Assembly: GCA_964466055.1 (NCBI GenBank)
Contig: CAYXLW010000003.1
Location: forward strand, 38,285 to 102,284
Source: CAYXLW01 sp964466055
Lineage (GTDB): Bacteria > Patescibacteriota > Gracilibacteria > GCA-2401425
DNA length: 64,000 nucleotides
Direction: 5' to 3'
The stretch's first letter is position 1. Each line of letters starts with the position of its first letter. Under the pieces are notes generated by a model, which ran no database searches, was not told where the DNA came from, and saw only the letters and a program-made list of their open reading frames with translations. The translations under genes and the position numbers were made by a program. Shown piece after piece: positions 54,508 through 62,989 of the stretch.

Positions 54508-56058
54508 AACTGGACGCTCTTTAGTTAAAGGAGTGTTTTTTGCTTTGTCAAAAAGGGTTTCATTAGGTTCGAAGTGTCTAAAAAGTTCCTCTTGAGCTTC
54601 TTTGGCTATTACGAACGGTATTTTGGCTTCACAATTGAGTTTGTTGTCTTTTAATAATAGGTTCGAACAAATTTTGTTTAGCATCTCCTTTTTTTCATTC
54701 GCACCTAATTTTTTAAGTCTTTCAATAATTTTTACTGCTAAGCCTAAAGTGTTTTCTGCTTTATTAACTATATTTTTTGAATTTTCTAATAGTTCTTTAA
54801 GGACTTTTTCAGCTTCTTCGATTTGTTTGTCCATAGCCTCTTGTTCCTGTTTATATTTTTCATTACTAATTGATCCATCTAATAAAAGATTAAGAAGCTT
54901 TGAACTTCTTTCTTTTAAGGATTTCAAATATCTTTCTTGCTGTTTTGTCCTATCTTTTTCTGAATTTCTCTCATATTCATTAACATATTTAATCCACTTA
55001 ATGACAAACTTTTTGAAATTTTCTGTTAAGTCTATTATTTTTAAAAAATCGATAAGTTGAGATTCCAATAATTTTTCTTGAATAAGTTTCTGTGAACACC
55101 TTATTTTAACTTTTTTAGTCTTTGCACAATGATAGTATATATAATAATGGATATTGCCATTTTTTTGAATTTTTGTTCTATGTTCAGCAGTAACAATGCT
55201 TCCACACTCTCCACATACTATTAAATTCGTATAATTGAAACTATGTTTTTGTATTTTTCCTGTTTTAAATTCTCGCTTCAAAATCATCTGTGTTTTCTCA
55301 AATTGAGCCTTAGTAATTAACGTGGGATGAATGCCTTTGTATGAGGTTCCATTATAATTAATAATGCCATAATAAAAAGGATTTCTAAGTATGGCATGTA
55401 ATGTGCTTTTTGCTATTTTTTTATTTTGTCTTGTTCTTAATATATATTGCTCATTTAAGATTTTTGTTAATTTCCCTACAGAATAATTTCCTGTTATAAA
55501 AAGTTCAAAAGCTTTTTTAATAATATTTGCTCTTTTAGTGTCTAATATAGCTTGCCTAGTATTTCTATCATTGATGTAGCCTAAAGGCACATATCCAATA
55601 ATACCTCCTTTTTCTACTTTTAGTTTTGATCCTCTTTTAACATCCTTTGATAATGTGCGACTATATTCTGTAGACATTCCAAATTCTATAGCAAGGATTA
55701 ATGAGTTATCAGAAGATGAAAATACTGAATTATTTGTTCTAATCTCTAAAATTTCGCCTGTATTCAATAGATGTACCAACTTTCCTCCTTCCTCATGATT
55801 TCTTGCTAACCTATTAGGATGCCAAACTAATATTGCGTTTACATGTTTTTCATTTATGAGTTGCATCATTCTATTAAATCCATGACGTAAATTAGGAGTT
55901 TTTGCAGATTTAGATTCATGAATAACCTCTACAATTTCTATATTTATTTTTTTTGCATATTCAGTCATTTCTCTTATTTGTGCTTCTATTGATTGTACCT
56001 GTCGGTCATCAGATTCTTGAGATTTTCTAGCATAAAGTACATATTTTAATTTATTCAT
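54493..56058 (-). CDS. Large serine recombinase (integrase)
   Basis: The 521-residue protein has a resolvase-type catalytic domain (about 5-150) with the nucleophile Ser13 in YARKSQESDDRQ and the conserved VWHPNRLARN segment, a recombinase domain (about 165-270), a zinc ribbon (CGECGS and a CAKTKK...RC pair, about 284-325) and a coiled coil (about 350-440). It would integrate and excise a mobile element. Its stop and last five codons lie within the tRNA-Gln gene. It is the last gene of a minus-strand module with the ATPase and winged-helix-like genes. Confidence 0.95.
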   Translation of the reverse strand: MNKLKYVLYARKSQESDDRQVQSIEAQIREMTEYAKKINIEIVEVIHESKSAKTPNLRHGFNRMMQLINEKHVNAILVWHPNRLARNHEEGGKLVHLLNTGEILEIRTNNSVFSSSDNSLILAIEFGMSTEYSRTLSKDVKRGSKLKVEKGGIIGYVPLGYINDRNTRQAILDTKRANIIKKAFELFITGNYSVGKLTKILNEQYILRTRQNKKIAKSTLHAILRNPFYYGIINYNGTSYKGIHPTLITKAQFEKTQMILKREFKTGKIQKHSFNYTNLIVCGECGSIVTAEHRTKIQKNGNIHYYIYYHCAKTKKVKIRCSQKLIQEKLLESQLIDFLKIIDLTENFKKFVIKWIKYVNEYERNSEKDRTKQQERYLKSLKERSSKLLNLLLDGSISNEKYKQEQEAMDKQIEEAEKVLKELLENSKNIVNKAENTLGLAVKIIERLKKLGANEKKEMLNKICSNLLLKDNKLNCEAKIPFVIAKEAQEELFRHFEPNETLFDKAKNTPLTKERPVWFGR

Positions 56059-56134
56059 ATTGTTAATTAGTTAAATTGTAAAATTAAATTTTATCATTTG
56101 GGTATATTGATACACAATATTCTCGCTTACTCAG

Positions 56135-57469
56135 TTACTCGGTTACATCGCTTATTAATTCCCCCCAACCGTTTTCTTCAATAATTCTTAAAATTGTATC
56201 TTTCTTTATGTAAATAACTCTTCTTACTTCATCTCCATATCTTTTACTTTTAGAAAATTTAGCCAAGCTTAGTTGACTTATTATTTTCCCAATAAAACGA
56301 TTTTTCTCATATTGAGATTGAAAATACCCTGTGTTATCCCATGCTTCAGGAAAGTGTTTATCTATAAGATCCGATATTTCCGTATATGTATTACAAACAT
56401 CTTCTTTATCTATTCTGTTTGTAATGCTTTGTAATAATACATAACAAACAGTGAATTCGTTTACAGAGTTAACAAGCTCAACTTGATCTTGTTTTTCAAT
56501 ATGTTCAATTTCTTCAATTAACTCATTAGTAATTTTTAAGTCTGTTTCCTTATCTATAATTTTGGCTAAAACTTTAAGAGGAAGCCACATTTCATTAGAC
56601 CTATCTCCTATTTCAAGGATGCTTTGAAGTGTTTCATGAATATTATCAATATTATTTAGAGTATAAAAAAACATACTATCTCTTAATTCTGTAATTTCAT
56701 CATCTTCACTTATTAGGATTAAATTTTTATTTTTAATATTTAGTTTATTAATAGGAATTTTGATGCACCTAGACATAAAAGTTCCATCTATAGAATGTGT
56801 AGCATTTGAGGCAAAAGCTTTAGGACTATAAGAATAAAAATCTGCATTAGCTCTAGCAACAAGTCCTGTATTTTTATATCCAGCATTTAAGATAGCACAA
56901 CCTCCTTTTTTGATTATTATTTTTTCTACTTCATCCAAACACAAAGTACACCCCATGTTAGAAATTTTTCTATATAAAGCTGCTTCAGTGTAATCAGTCA
57001 GAAAATTGCCATTAAATGATAGAAGTCCTATTAATTTTAGTAACTCTGATTTGCCAGAGCCTGATTTGCCATGAAAATATAAGTAAGGATAAGCGTTAAA
57101 TATCTGATAAAAATATGTTCCGATAATCCATAAAATAATAATATGTCTTTCTTTTTTAGTTTTGAATTCAAATCTTTTTTTTATTGCTTCGTCCATCAAA
57201 AAAAACAGATCTCCAAGATGTTTATATTTTTTAAAATTTTCTGCATATATATTAAAATTTTTCTTAGATAAAAATTCTTTATTAAAGTTACAGTTGTTTT
57301 CAGTAAAAATATCATTATCTTCTAAAAACTTTTTTAATTTACAAATAGTTTTATTTGAACTTAAAGTGAAATATTCCCATTTCCTATTTTCTCTTTTTAA
57401 AAAGCCGACAGTGTAAACAAGTTTCTTATCAGGAAGAAACATTTGCGATGAATTGATAAAAGTTCTCAT
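56135..57469 (-). CDS. P-loop ATPase/helicase-like protein of the mobile element
   Basis: The 444-residue protein has Walker A FHGKSGSGKSELLK (about 126-139), a Walker B-like CTLCLDEVE, and a C-terminal part that resembles a winged helix (FIGKIISQLSLAKFSKSKRYGDEVRRVIYI). Proteins with this plan serve as replication helicases or primase-associated ATPases in plasmids and integrative elements. It stands between the small 57481 gene and the recombinase. The exact family is uncertain. Confidence 0.75.
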   Translation of the reverse strand: MRTFINSSQMFLPDKKLVYTVGFLKRENRKWEYFTLSSNKTICKLKKFLEDNDIFTENNCNFNKEFLSKKNFNIYAENFKKYKHLGDLFFLMDEAIKKRFEFKTKKERHIIILWIIGTYFYQIFNAYPYLYFHGKSGSGKSELLKLIGLLSFNGNFLTDYTEAALYRKISNMGCTLCLDEVEKIIIKKGGCAILNAGYKNTGLVARANADFYSYSPKAFASNATHSIDGTFMSRCIKIPINKLNIKNKNLILISEDDEITELRDSMFFYTLNNIDNIHETLQSILEIGDRSNEMWLPLKVLAKIIDKETDLKITNELIEEIEHIEKQDQVELVNSVNEFTVCYVLLQSITNRIDKEDVCNTYTEISDLIDKHFPEAWDNTGYFQSQYEKNRFIGKIISQLSLAKFSKSKRYGDEVRRVIYIKKDTILRIIEENGWGELISDVTE

Positions 57470-57480
57470 AGTTTAAGAAG

Positions 57481-57642
57481 TTAAGAATTAGAGTAGAGCC
57501 TTCCAATAAGAAGTAAAAAATCTCTAGCTTCACTTTTGGCTACCTCAATATCCATATCTATATTGAAGTCTTGCTTCATTAGGCTCTGATATTCAGTTCC
57601 TATTTTTTCCCAAGTTTTTTCATCAAAAGAAAAGAGAGACAT
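57481..57642 (-). CDS. Small protein of the mobile element
   Basis: I start at MSLFSFDEKTWEKIG, giving 53 residues; the frame is open 18 codons further upstream. The product is acidic and helical with no recognised motif. It ends 11 bases before the ATPase gene, so it is probably cotranscribed. Confidence 0.5.
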   Translation of the reverse strand: MSLFSFDEKTWEKIGTEYQSLMKQDFNIDMDIEVAKSEARDFLLLIGRLYSNS

Positions 57643-57701
57643 TGTTACTTTTTTGGTTAACTTTGTCTCAACTCTATATGTTGAAATCAACATCAAACAC
57701 T

Positions 57702-57758
57702 CCCCACATAGTGAGATTTTAAATGTTTCTATAAAGCCATTAATTTAACTACGTGGGG
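57702..57758. promoter_or_regulatory. Inverted repeat between mobile-element genes
   Basis: CCCCACATAGT (57702-57712) and ACTACGTGGGG (57748-57758) pair with one mismatch. A partial direct copy, CCGTGGGTT, follows. The element sits between two minus-strand genes and could be an operator or a replication-protein site. Confidence 0.45.
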
Positions 57759-57768
57759 TTACCGTGGG

Positions 57769-58473
57769 TTAAATTTTATACCCTTTTCCTTTTATGCTTT
57801 TTATTAAATCTTTTATATGAAATTCAGATATTTTAACTTTCTCTCTTAAAAAATTTCTTAATTCACGTATAGCATCTCGGCTGAAGAAAAAAATGGTTTC
57901 TTTTATATGGTCTTCAATGTTGTTTGTTTGATTCAAAAACATATAAATTTCTTTATGCGTTACAACCCCATCATTTTCATCATTTTTTCTTGAAAGTAAT
58001 AATTTCAATAGCCTTATTGGTTTAATCTCTTTTAAAAAATCATATGAACACCCTTTCTCTCTAAAACTGATCTTTTTATTTTCTAAATCTAGAACAAGTC
58101 CTCTTTTTCTAAAAAGAGTTTGTGGGAATTTATCTACATTATATTTTAATTTCTGTAAATCTCTATTTCCTAATTCATCAATATTAATCCCCGCCTTTAA
58201 AAGTCTTTCTTTTTGGTTGGGACATTTACTATGTATAGTTAAGTCATTACATAAAACTCTAAAATCTTGAGGAGATTCTTCTGTTTTATAATATTTTTTT
58301 ATAAAACTACCAATAGCTTGGCTACTATTATTTGCTAATTTATCCCATTCTTTAGGTGTTCCATAAGGAGAAGTGTTGCGAGCTAAATAATATGCTAAAT
58401 CATTGTAAGTAGTTATACATTTTGTTCCTTTCAAAGAATTTAAAGCATCTTTTATCAATTCGTATTTATCCAT
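57769..58473 (-). CDS. Protein with C-terminal winged-helix-like domain
   Basis: The 234-residue protein ends with a segment (TIFFFSRDAIRELRNFLREKV...IKDLIKSIKGKGYKI) resembling the C-terminal DNA-binding wing of OmpR-type regulators, where GxGYxx is typical. The N-terminal part (residues 1-100) is unknown. It is the first gene of the minus-strand module that ends with the recombinase and may regulate it. The protein has no receiver domain. Confidence 0.55.
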   Translation of the reverse strand: MDKYELIKDALNSLKGTKCITTYNDLAYYLARNTSPYGTPKEWDKLANNSSQAIGSFIKKYYKTEESPQDFRVLCNDLTIHSKCPNQKERLLKAGINIDELGNRDLQKLKYNVDKFPQTLFRKRGLVLDLENKKISFREKGCSYDFLKEIKPIRLLKLLLSRKNDENDGVVTHKEIYMFLNQTNNIEDHIKETIFFFSRDAIRELRNFLREKVKISEFHIKDLIKSIKGKGYKI

Positions 58474-58650
58474 TTTGAAAAATTAAGAAGATTATTTTCT
58501 TTTTTCTCTTAATATTTACAAGCTATTTATATGGCTTAAAAATTCTTGAGAATGAAAAAAGATATATTTGAAACGCAAGAAATATACTTTTGATTACCAA
58601 ATATGTAAACGAATATTGTAAATATTACTTAAAGAATATATGATTTTTTT

Positions 58651-58780
58651 GGAACTCACATCATAGAAAAATATTCTGCATTGCTATTATTGCAATCAAA
58701 CGAATCCAAAAGTAGGGTTATCTCCTGCCTCGGATTTGTTTGCAGAAACAATGATGTGGGTTCCACAGGATGATAACCCT
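58651..58780 (+). ncRNA. Structured leader upstream of the DUF429 gene
   Basis: A 14-bp outer stem pairs GGAACTCACATCAT (58651-58664) with ATGATGTGGGTTCC (58751-58764; one G-T). Inside, TTCTGCA (58674-58680) pairs with TGCAGAA (58741-58747). Within that are two hairpins: TTGC/GCAA (58681-58695) and AACGAATCC/GGATTTGTT (58699-58707, 58732-58740). The loop of the last carries AGGGTTATC (58714-58722), the exact complement of GATAACCCT (58772-58780), which is followed by TTCTTTTT. This allows a pseudoknot or an alternative terminator. It ends just before the DUF429 start. Pairing was read by eye. Confidence 0.6.
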
Positions 58781-58790
58781 TCTTTTTATG

Positions 58791-59435
58791 CTATATTGTG
58801 GAATTGATTTAGGTTTTAGACCAAAAACTTCATTGGCTTTAGTTTCCTTTAATAAAGGAATGTTTATTTTAGAACATAATGAAATTGGATTGACTGATGA
58901 AAGGATAGAAAAAATTGTTTGGGACAAAAGACCCGATGTGGTAGCAATAGATGCTCCGCTATCTGCTTCTCAAGAAAAGATACGACCTGCTGATAAAGAA
59001 TTAAGAGAATTGTTAAAGCAACATCCTCATAGTAAAATTTTTTCTCCAGAGGGCAATATTGCAAGCCCTTTTGGTAGAACTTTATTTTCGATAACTTATA
59101 GAGGTAAATATTTACTTCAAAGGCTTCAAAATATTACTAATGTTATTGAAACACATCCTTTGATTAATTTTTTATTTTTGGAAAAGTGTTCTTTAGAAGA
59201 TGCTAATAGGTTAAAAAATAGAAAAGAGGATTGTTCGATACAAAGGGAAATATTATTAAGGTATTTTAAATCGCTTCCTAAAAATTTGGAAGATCACGAC
59301 TATGATGCAATTATTTCCGCTATGCTTGCGTGTGTATATTCAAAGAATGAAAGCAAAAATAAGTTTAAAATTTTAGAGTTGCCAAAGCTTTATAATACAG
59401 ATGCAAGTTTTGTTGTTTTTAAGGGAAATAATTAA
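58791..59435 (+). CDS. DUF429-family predicted RNase H-like nuclease
   Basis: The 214-residue protein starts with the RNase H-like first strand YCGIDLGFRPKTS, has a second acidic motif in VAIDAPLSAS followed by the family signature RPADKELR, and a late acidic motif DHDYDAIISAMLA. These are the DUF429 hallmarks. The biochemical role of the family is not established; a nuclease is predicted from the fold. An alternative start lies seven codons upstream, inside the 3' strand of the structured leader. Confidence 0.8.
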   Translation, partial: LYCGIDLGFRPKTSLALVSFNKGMFILEHNEIGLTDERIEKIVWDKRPDVVAIDAPLSASQEKIRPADKELRELLKQHPHSKIFSPEGNIASPFGRTLFSITYRGKYLLQRLQNITNVIETHPLINFLFLEKCSLEDANRLKNRKEDCSIQREILLRYFKSLPKNLEDHDYDAIISAMLACVYSKNESKNKFKILELPKLYNTDASFVVFKGNN

Positions 59436-59548
59436 AATAATTAATTGATTTAAAGAATAATTCAACTTAAATTTACTGATAGTTTTTTTTAGCAAAAAAA
59501 GTAAACAGTATAGTTGTACAATTTTTTTATAATTAATTTTTTAGCCTT

Positions 59549-60628
59549 ATGGAAAATATTACTGAGTTTGATGATGATTCGGATGAAGAAATAATAAAAC
59601 AAACAGAAAATCAATTCACAAGTATAACTTCATATACTGTTGGAAACTCTGTTAGGACAATCATCGATATGATTGAACAAAATTTAATTTACTTAAAGCC
59701 TGAGTTTCAAAGGGAATTTATTTGGGATATTCGTAGGTCTAGTAAACTTATTGATTCTATTTTAGAAGGATTACCTATTCCAAACATACTTCTTGTTAAA
59801 TATAAAAAAGATGAAAAATTTATTGTTGTTGACGGACAACAAAGGTTGAAAACAATATATTTTTTTATTAAGAACGAGTTTAATGATAATGGTACTATTA
59901 AACCATTTTCATTAAAAGGGATAGAAAACAAAAAATGGAGTGATAAATCATTTAGAGAATTAGATGAGATTATGCAAAGAAAAATATATAATACAATAAT
60001 TAATTCTACTATTTTAGATAATGTAGAAAATTCTCCAGGGGTAATATTTGAAATATTTAACAGGTTAAATACTGGAGGAGTTCCATTGCAAGCCCAAGAA
60101 GTTAGAAATTGTATTTATTCAGGTAAAGTTAATGAGCAATTAAAGGAATTAAATTTATATCCTAGTTGGAGAAAATTATTAAAAGCAGATAAGCCAAATA
60201 AGAGACTTCAAGATATAGAGTTAATTTTAAGATTTTATTCATTGTTTGAAAATAAATATGAAAGTTATAAAGCTCCTATGAGAGATTGGCTAAACGCCTC
60301 AATGCAGAATTCATTAATCAAAGGATTAAGTGAACACTTCATAGCTCAATTTAAAATAATTACCGATTTGGCATTAAAACAAATTGGAGAAACTGCATTT
60401 AAAGGGAAAAGTCATAATCTTAATCGTAGTATTTTTGATGCAATAATGGTTGGAGTTTCAAATTGTTTAAAAAATAATAATTTGGCTGAAGATATCAGTG
60501 AAAAACACAAATCTCTTCTCGTGGATGCTGAGTTCCAAGATTGTTTAATTGAAGGAACTACAGACCATAGAAAAGTTAAAAAAAGAATAGATCTAGCTAT
60601 CAAATTTTATTGCAATAAAAATGACTAA
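59549..60628 (+). CDS. DUF262 domain protein (GmrS-like), probable defence
   Basis: The 359-residue protein has the DUF262 core: PEFQREFIWD (51-60), KLIDSILEGLPIP, the ParB/sulfiredoxin-like DGQQRL (95-100) and EIFNRLNTGGVPLQAQEVRN (about 168-187). This family includes the DNA-binding, nucleotide-hydrolysing half of GmrSD type IV restriction enzymes. The HNH half is missing. The last eight bases overlap the HEPN gene, so the pair is probably one unit. Confidence 0.88.
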   Translation: MENITEFDDDSDEEIIKQTENQFTSITSYTVGNSVRTIIDMIEQNLIYLKPEFQREFIWDIRRSSKLIDSILEGLPIPNILLVKYKKDEKFIVVDGQQRLKTIYFFIKNEFNDNGTIKPFSLKGIENKKWSDKSFRELDEIMQRKIYNTIINSTILDNVENSPGVIFEIFNRLNTGGVPLQAQEVRNCIYSGKVNEQLKELNLYPSWRKLLKADKPNKRLQDIELILRFYSLFENKYESYKAPMRDWLNASMQNSLIKGLSEHFIAQFKIITDLALKQIGETAFKGKSHNLNRSIFDAIMVGVSNCLKNNNLAEDISEKHKSLLVDAEFQDCLIEGTTDHRKVKKRIDLAIKFYCNKND

Positions 60629-61133
60629 CTTTAAAGGACATTCAGAAATCGCAAAAGCTTTTTTTATTATTGATGAAAGATTTTCTTCTATGAATGAATT
60701 CGTCCCAAAAACACCATCTGAATTACAATTAATATCCACCTTTTCACAATATATGGTAGTGTATATTTCAAGAACAATTGAGGGGGCAGTCAAAAATATG
60801 ATTTTGACAAAAGCAATTTTAAAGCAGTTAGATAAAATGAAACTAGCTGAAATTGATGAGACTCTTAAAAAATTTCTAAATCCAAAATGTGAAAACATTA
60901 TTTCTTGTATAAAGGAAACGCTAGGTATAAACATTGAAAAAAAATGTTTTGAAGATGAGCAATTAAATGCTTTAGGAATAATTATTAATGATAGGCATAA
61001 AATTGCACATTCGGATGAGACCATTGAGGCAATTCAAAATATAAAATCATTGAGTGAATTAGAAAAACATTACAAAAATATTAAAAAGTTTATTGAAAAG
61101 TTATGCGGAATTCTTTCGCTAGATATTAATTAA
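60621..61133 (+). CDS. HEPN-family predicted RNase
   Basis: The 170-residue all-helical protein carries the HEPN active-site motif R-x4-H as NDRHKIAHS (Arg125, His130). It resembles the RiboL-PSP/MAE_28990-type HEPN families, which often stand next to DUF262 genes. HEPN proteins usually cleave RNA and kill or arrest infected cells. It overlaps the DUF262 gene by eight bases. Confidence 0.8.
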   Translation: MTNFKGHSEIAKAFFIIDERFSSMNEFVPKTPSELQLISTFSQYMVVYISRTIEGAVKNMILTKAILKQLDKMKLAEIDETLKKFLNPKCENIISCIKETLGINIEKKCFEDEQLNALGIIINDRHKIAHSDETIEAIQNIKSLSELEKHYKNIKKFIEKLCGILSLDIN

Positions 61134-61148
61134 AAATTAGTAAAACAG
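61128..61148. repeat. 21-bp direct repeat, copy 1
   Basis: AATTAAAAATTAGTAAAACA plus G is identical to 62526-62546. Both copies lie at the 3' end of an accessory gene and run into a different piece of recombinase-like sequence. Confidence 0.9.
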
Positions 61149-61220
61149 CTTCTTTGGCTATTATGAAGGGAATCTTGGTTTCGAAATTGAGTTTTTTTAT
61201 CTTTTAATAATAGACTGAAG
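61147..61220 (-). pseudogene. Relic of a serine recombinase C-terminus
   Basis: On the minus strand the sequence matches the recombinase at about 54595-54660. Allowing one frameshift it reads LLLKDKK, then KLNFETKIPFIIAKEA, against LLLKDNKLNCEAKIPFVIAKEA of the intact protein. After KEA the similarity stops and the frame ends VLLIFN and a stop, within the 21-bp repeat. It is the tail of a second, now lost, element integrase. Confidence 0.75.
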
Positions 61221-61288
61221 CCAAAGAAAATTCATAATATCTAAAGATTTAATAAAATGATTGACTATTATAAATTTGACTTCTAATC

Positions 61289-62518
61289 TTGATACAAATT
61301 ACTCTTTATTTTTTTGGATTGTTTAAATATATTTTTGAATTTCTTTTATCTTTAATTAGCGGTATTGCATTTGTTATTTGGCATTATAGAAAAGAAATTT
61401 TTTTATTTTTAAGTAAACAGAAATTAAAAATTTTTCCAGCAAATTTTAATATTGCTTTATCTGTTGATTTTCAAGAAGGGTTAAATTCAGGGAATTACTT
61501 TAAACAAATAAAAAGAAATTTAGATGAAATTTTAGAAAGAGCCAACTTACATAAGCTCTTAATAATAAAGGATTTTTCTGATGTTTATAAATTTAAAAAT
61601 AAATCAGAAGCTGAAGAATTTAGACAAAGAAAAAATCTTGATTTAATTATATGGGGTGCCTTTTCTATAGATGGACAAAAAAAAGAAGGAAAAGGTTTGC
61701 ATGAATTAAGTCTTAAATTTACTTATGGATGCTTGCATGACAAAGAAGGAAAGATTTTAAGTATTCTTGAAAAAGATTTAGTGTCGAAGTTTGCACAAAA
61801 AAATTATTGGCAAATTGTAGAAGATAACTCTTTCTCTGATATAAATATTGTTTCTCAAAACATTTATGATTTGGCAATTTATACTATTGCTATAACGTTA
61901 AAAATTTATGGGTATATTGAGAAAAGTACTAAACTATTAGAATGCCTTTATAATGACTTATTAAAAAGAAAAGACCCGCTATTAGAAGGAGTAACTAATC
62001 ACTTAATAAATAATTATGGATTAATTGTTATTGATTTATCTATTAATGGAAAAAATTATGATCTTGGAAAAGAGCTTTGTGAAAAAATGCTAAAATTAGA
62101 TCCTTGTAATCATTTTGCTCTATCAAACTTAGCACTATTTTTTTATAAGTTAGGGTTCTTTAAAGCATCAGAATATACTGTTAATGATTTATTACAAAAA
62201 CATCCACAATCTAGTTGCACAAAAGTTGATGTAGCATTCTTTTATATTTTAAAAAAGAAATATAAAAAAGCTTTTGAATGGTACCAAAAGCTTATAAAAT
62301 GTAATATTGAATTTAACCCTTTATATGTTGTTGAGTTTTTGGACATTGAATATAAAAGAAATAAAGACCCAGCCTTGTTATATGCTAGTGGTATAATGTA
62401 TTACTATTTCATTGATCAAAATATGGGAAAAAGTGAGTTAAAAGATTTCTTAAAAAAAGCAGAAGAAAAGACTTATAAAAAAATGTATAGAAATGCAAAG
62501 AAATTATTATTATCTTGA
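61289..62518 (+). CDS. Membrane-anchored TPR-like protein
   Basis: The 409-residue protein begins at a TTG and has one N-terminal hydrophobic helix (about 6-34). A middle alpha/beta part (LHKLLIIKDFSD, LDLIIWGAFSIDGQ) is followed by helical repeats of TPR type (about 235-400; LCEKMLKLDPCNHFALSNLALFFYKLG). It is a cargo gene between two recombinase relics and may be part of the same defence island as the DUF262-HEPN pair. The function is unknown. Confidence 0.7.
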   Translation: MIQITLYFFGLFKYIFEFLLSLISGIAFVIWHYRKEIFLFLSKQKLKIFPANFNIALSVDFQEGLNSGNYFKQIKRNLDEILERANLHKLLIIKDFSDVYKFKNKSEAEEFRQRKNLDLIIWGAFSIDGQKKEGKGLHELSLKFTYGCLHDKEGKILSILEKDLVSKFAQKNYWQIVEDNSFSDINIVSQNIYDLAIYTIAITLKIYGYIEKSTKLLECLYNDLLKRKDPLLEGVTNHLINNYGLIVIDLSINGKNYDLGKELCEKMLKLDPCNHFALSNLALFFYKLGFFKASEYTVNDLLQKHPQSSCTKVDVAFFYILKKKYKKAFEWYQKLIKCNIEFNPLYVVEFLDIEYKRNKDPALLYASGIMYYYFIDQNMGKSELKDFLKKAEEKTYKKMYRNAKKLLLS

Positions 62519-62525
62519 TTCTATC

Positions 62526-62546
62526 AATTAAAAATTAGTAAAACAG
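62526..62546. repeat. 21-bp direct repeat, copy 2
   Basis: Identical to 61128-61148. On the minus strand it again encodes VLLIFN and a stop, here joined to IFEP, the same FEP seen near the end of the intact recombinase (RHFEPNETLF). Confidence 0.9.
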
Positions 62547-62558
62547 GTTCGAAGATCA

Positions 62559-62658
62559 NNNNNNNNNNNNNNNNNNNNNNNNNNNNNNNNNNNNNNNNNN
62601 NNNNNNNNNNNNNNNNNNNNNNNNNNNNNNNNNNNNNNNNNNNNNNNNNNNNNNNNNN
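62559..62658. other. Assembly gap, 100 N
   Basis: Exactly 100 undetermined bases. The 18 bases before it and the 18 bases after it are identical (AAACAGGTTCGAAGATCA), so two contigs ending in the same repeat have been joined and the true gap may be zero or negative. Confidence 0.98.
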
Positions 62659-62679
62659 AAACAGGTTCGAAGATCAGGC

Positions 62680-62985
62680 AGGTGAACCAATTTCTTTAAA
62701 TGTTTGTATAAAGCCATTTTTTCCCTTTATCCCTATTTTTATTATATAAACTCAACTTTCTATCTCATTTTCGGAGTATATTGTACTTACAAAACTAGAA
62801 ATGCTAAGTGTATCAACATCATTATCTAATTTTTTTTTGGCTTACTGACTACACATCTGAATATTTCCTAAAAGTTACTATTCTCTTTAATAAAAATATA
62901 TGTTATAATAATAATGTATAATATAATTCACTTTATATATGTCTCATACTGAAACTATGAATTCTAGGATAGAAATTACAGGTGA
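62680..62985. other. AT-rich stretch without a recognisable gene
   Basis: Between the gap and the IS200-type element I see no frame of useful length, no RNA gene and no clear repeat. It may hold eroded mobile-element sequence. Confidence 0.5.
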
Positions 62986-62989
62986 ACTA

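Noticed and set aside
62541..62558. AAACAGGTTCGAAGATCA as the second attachment site of the tRNA-Gln element.
   Set aside because: It shares only GGTTCGAA with the tRNA T arm; the flanking bases do not match, and the recombinase-tail explanation fits better.
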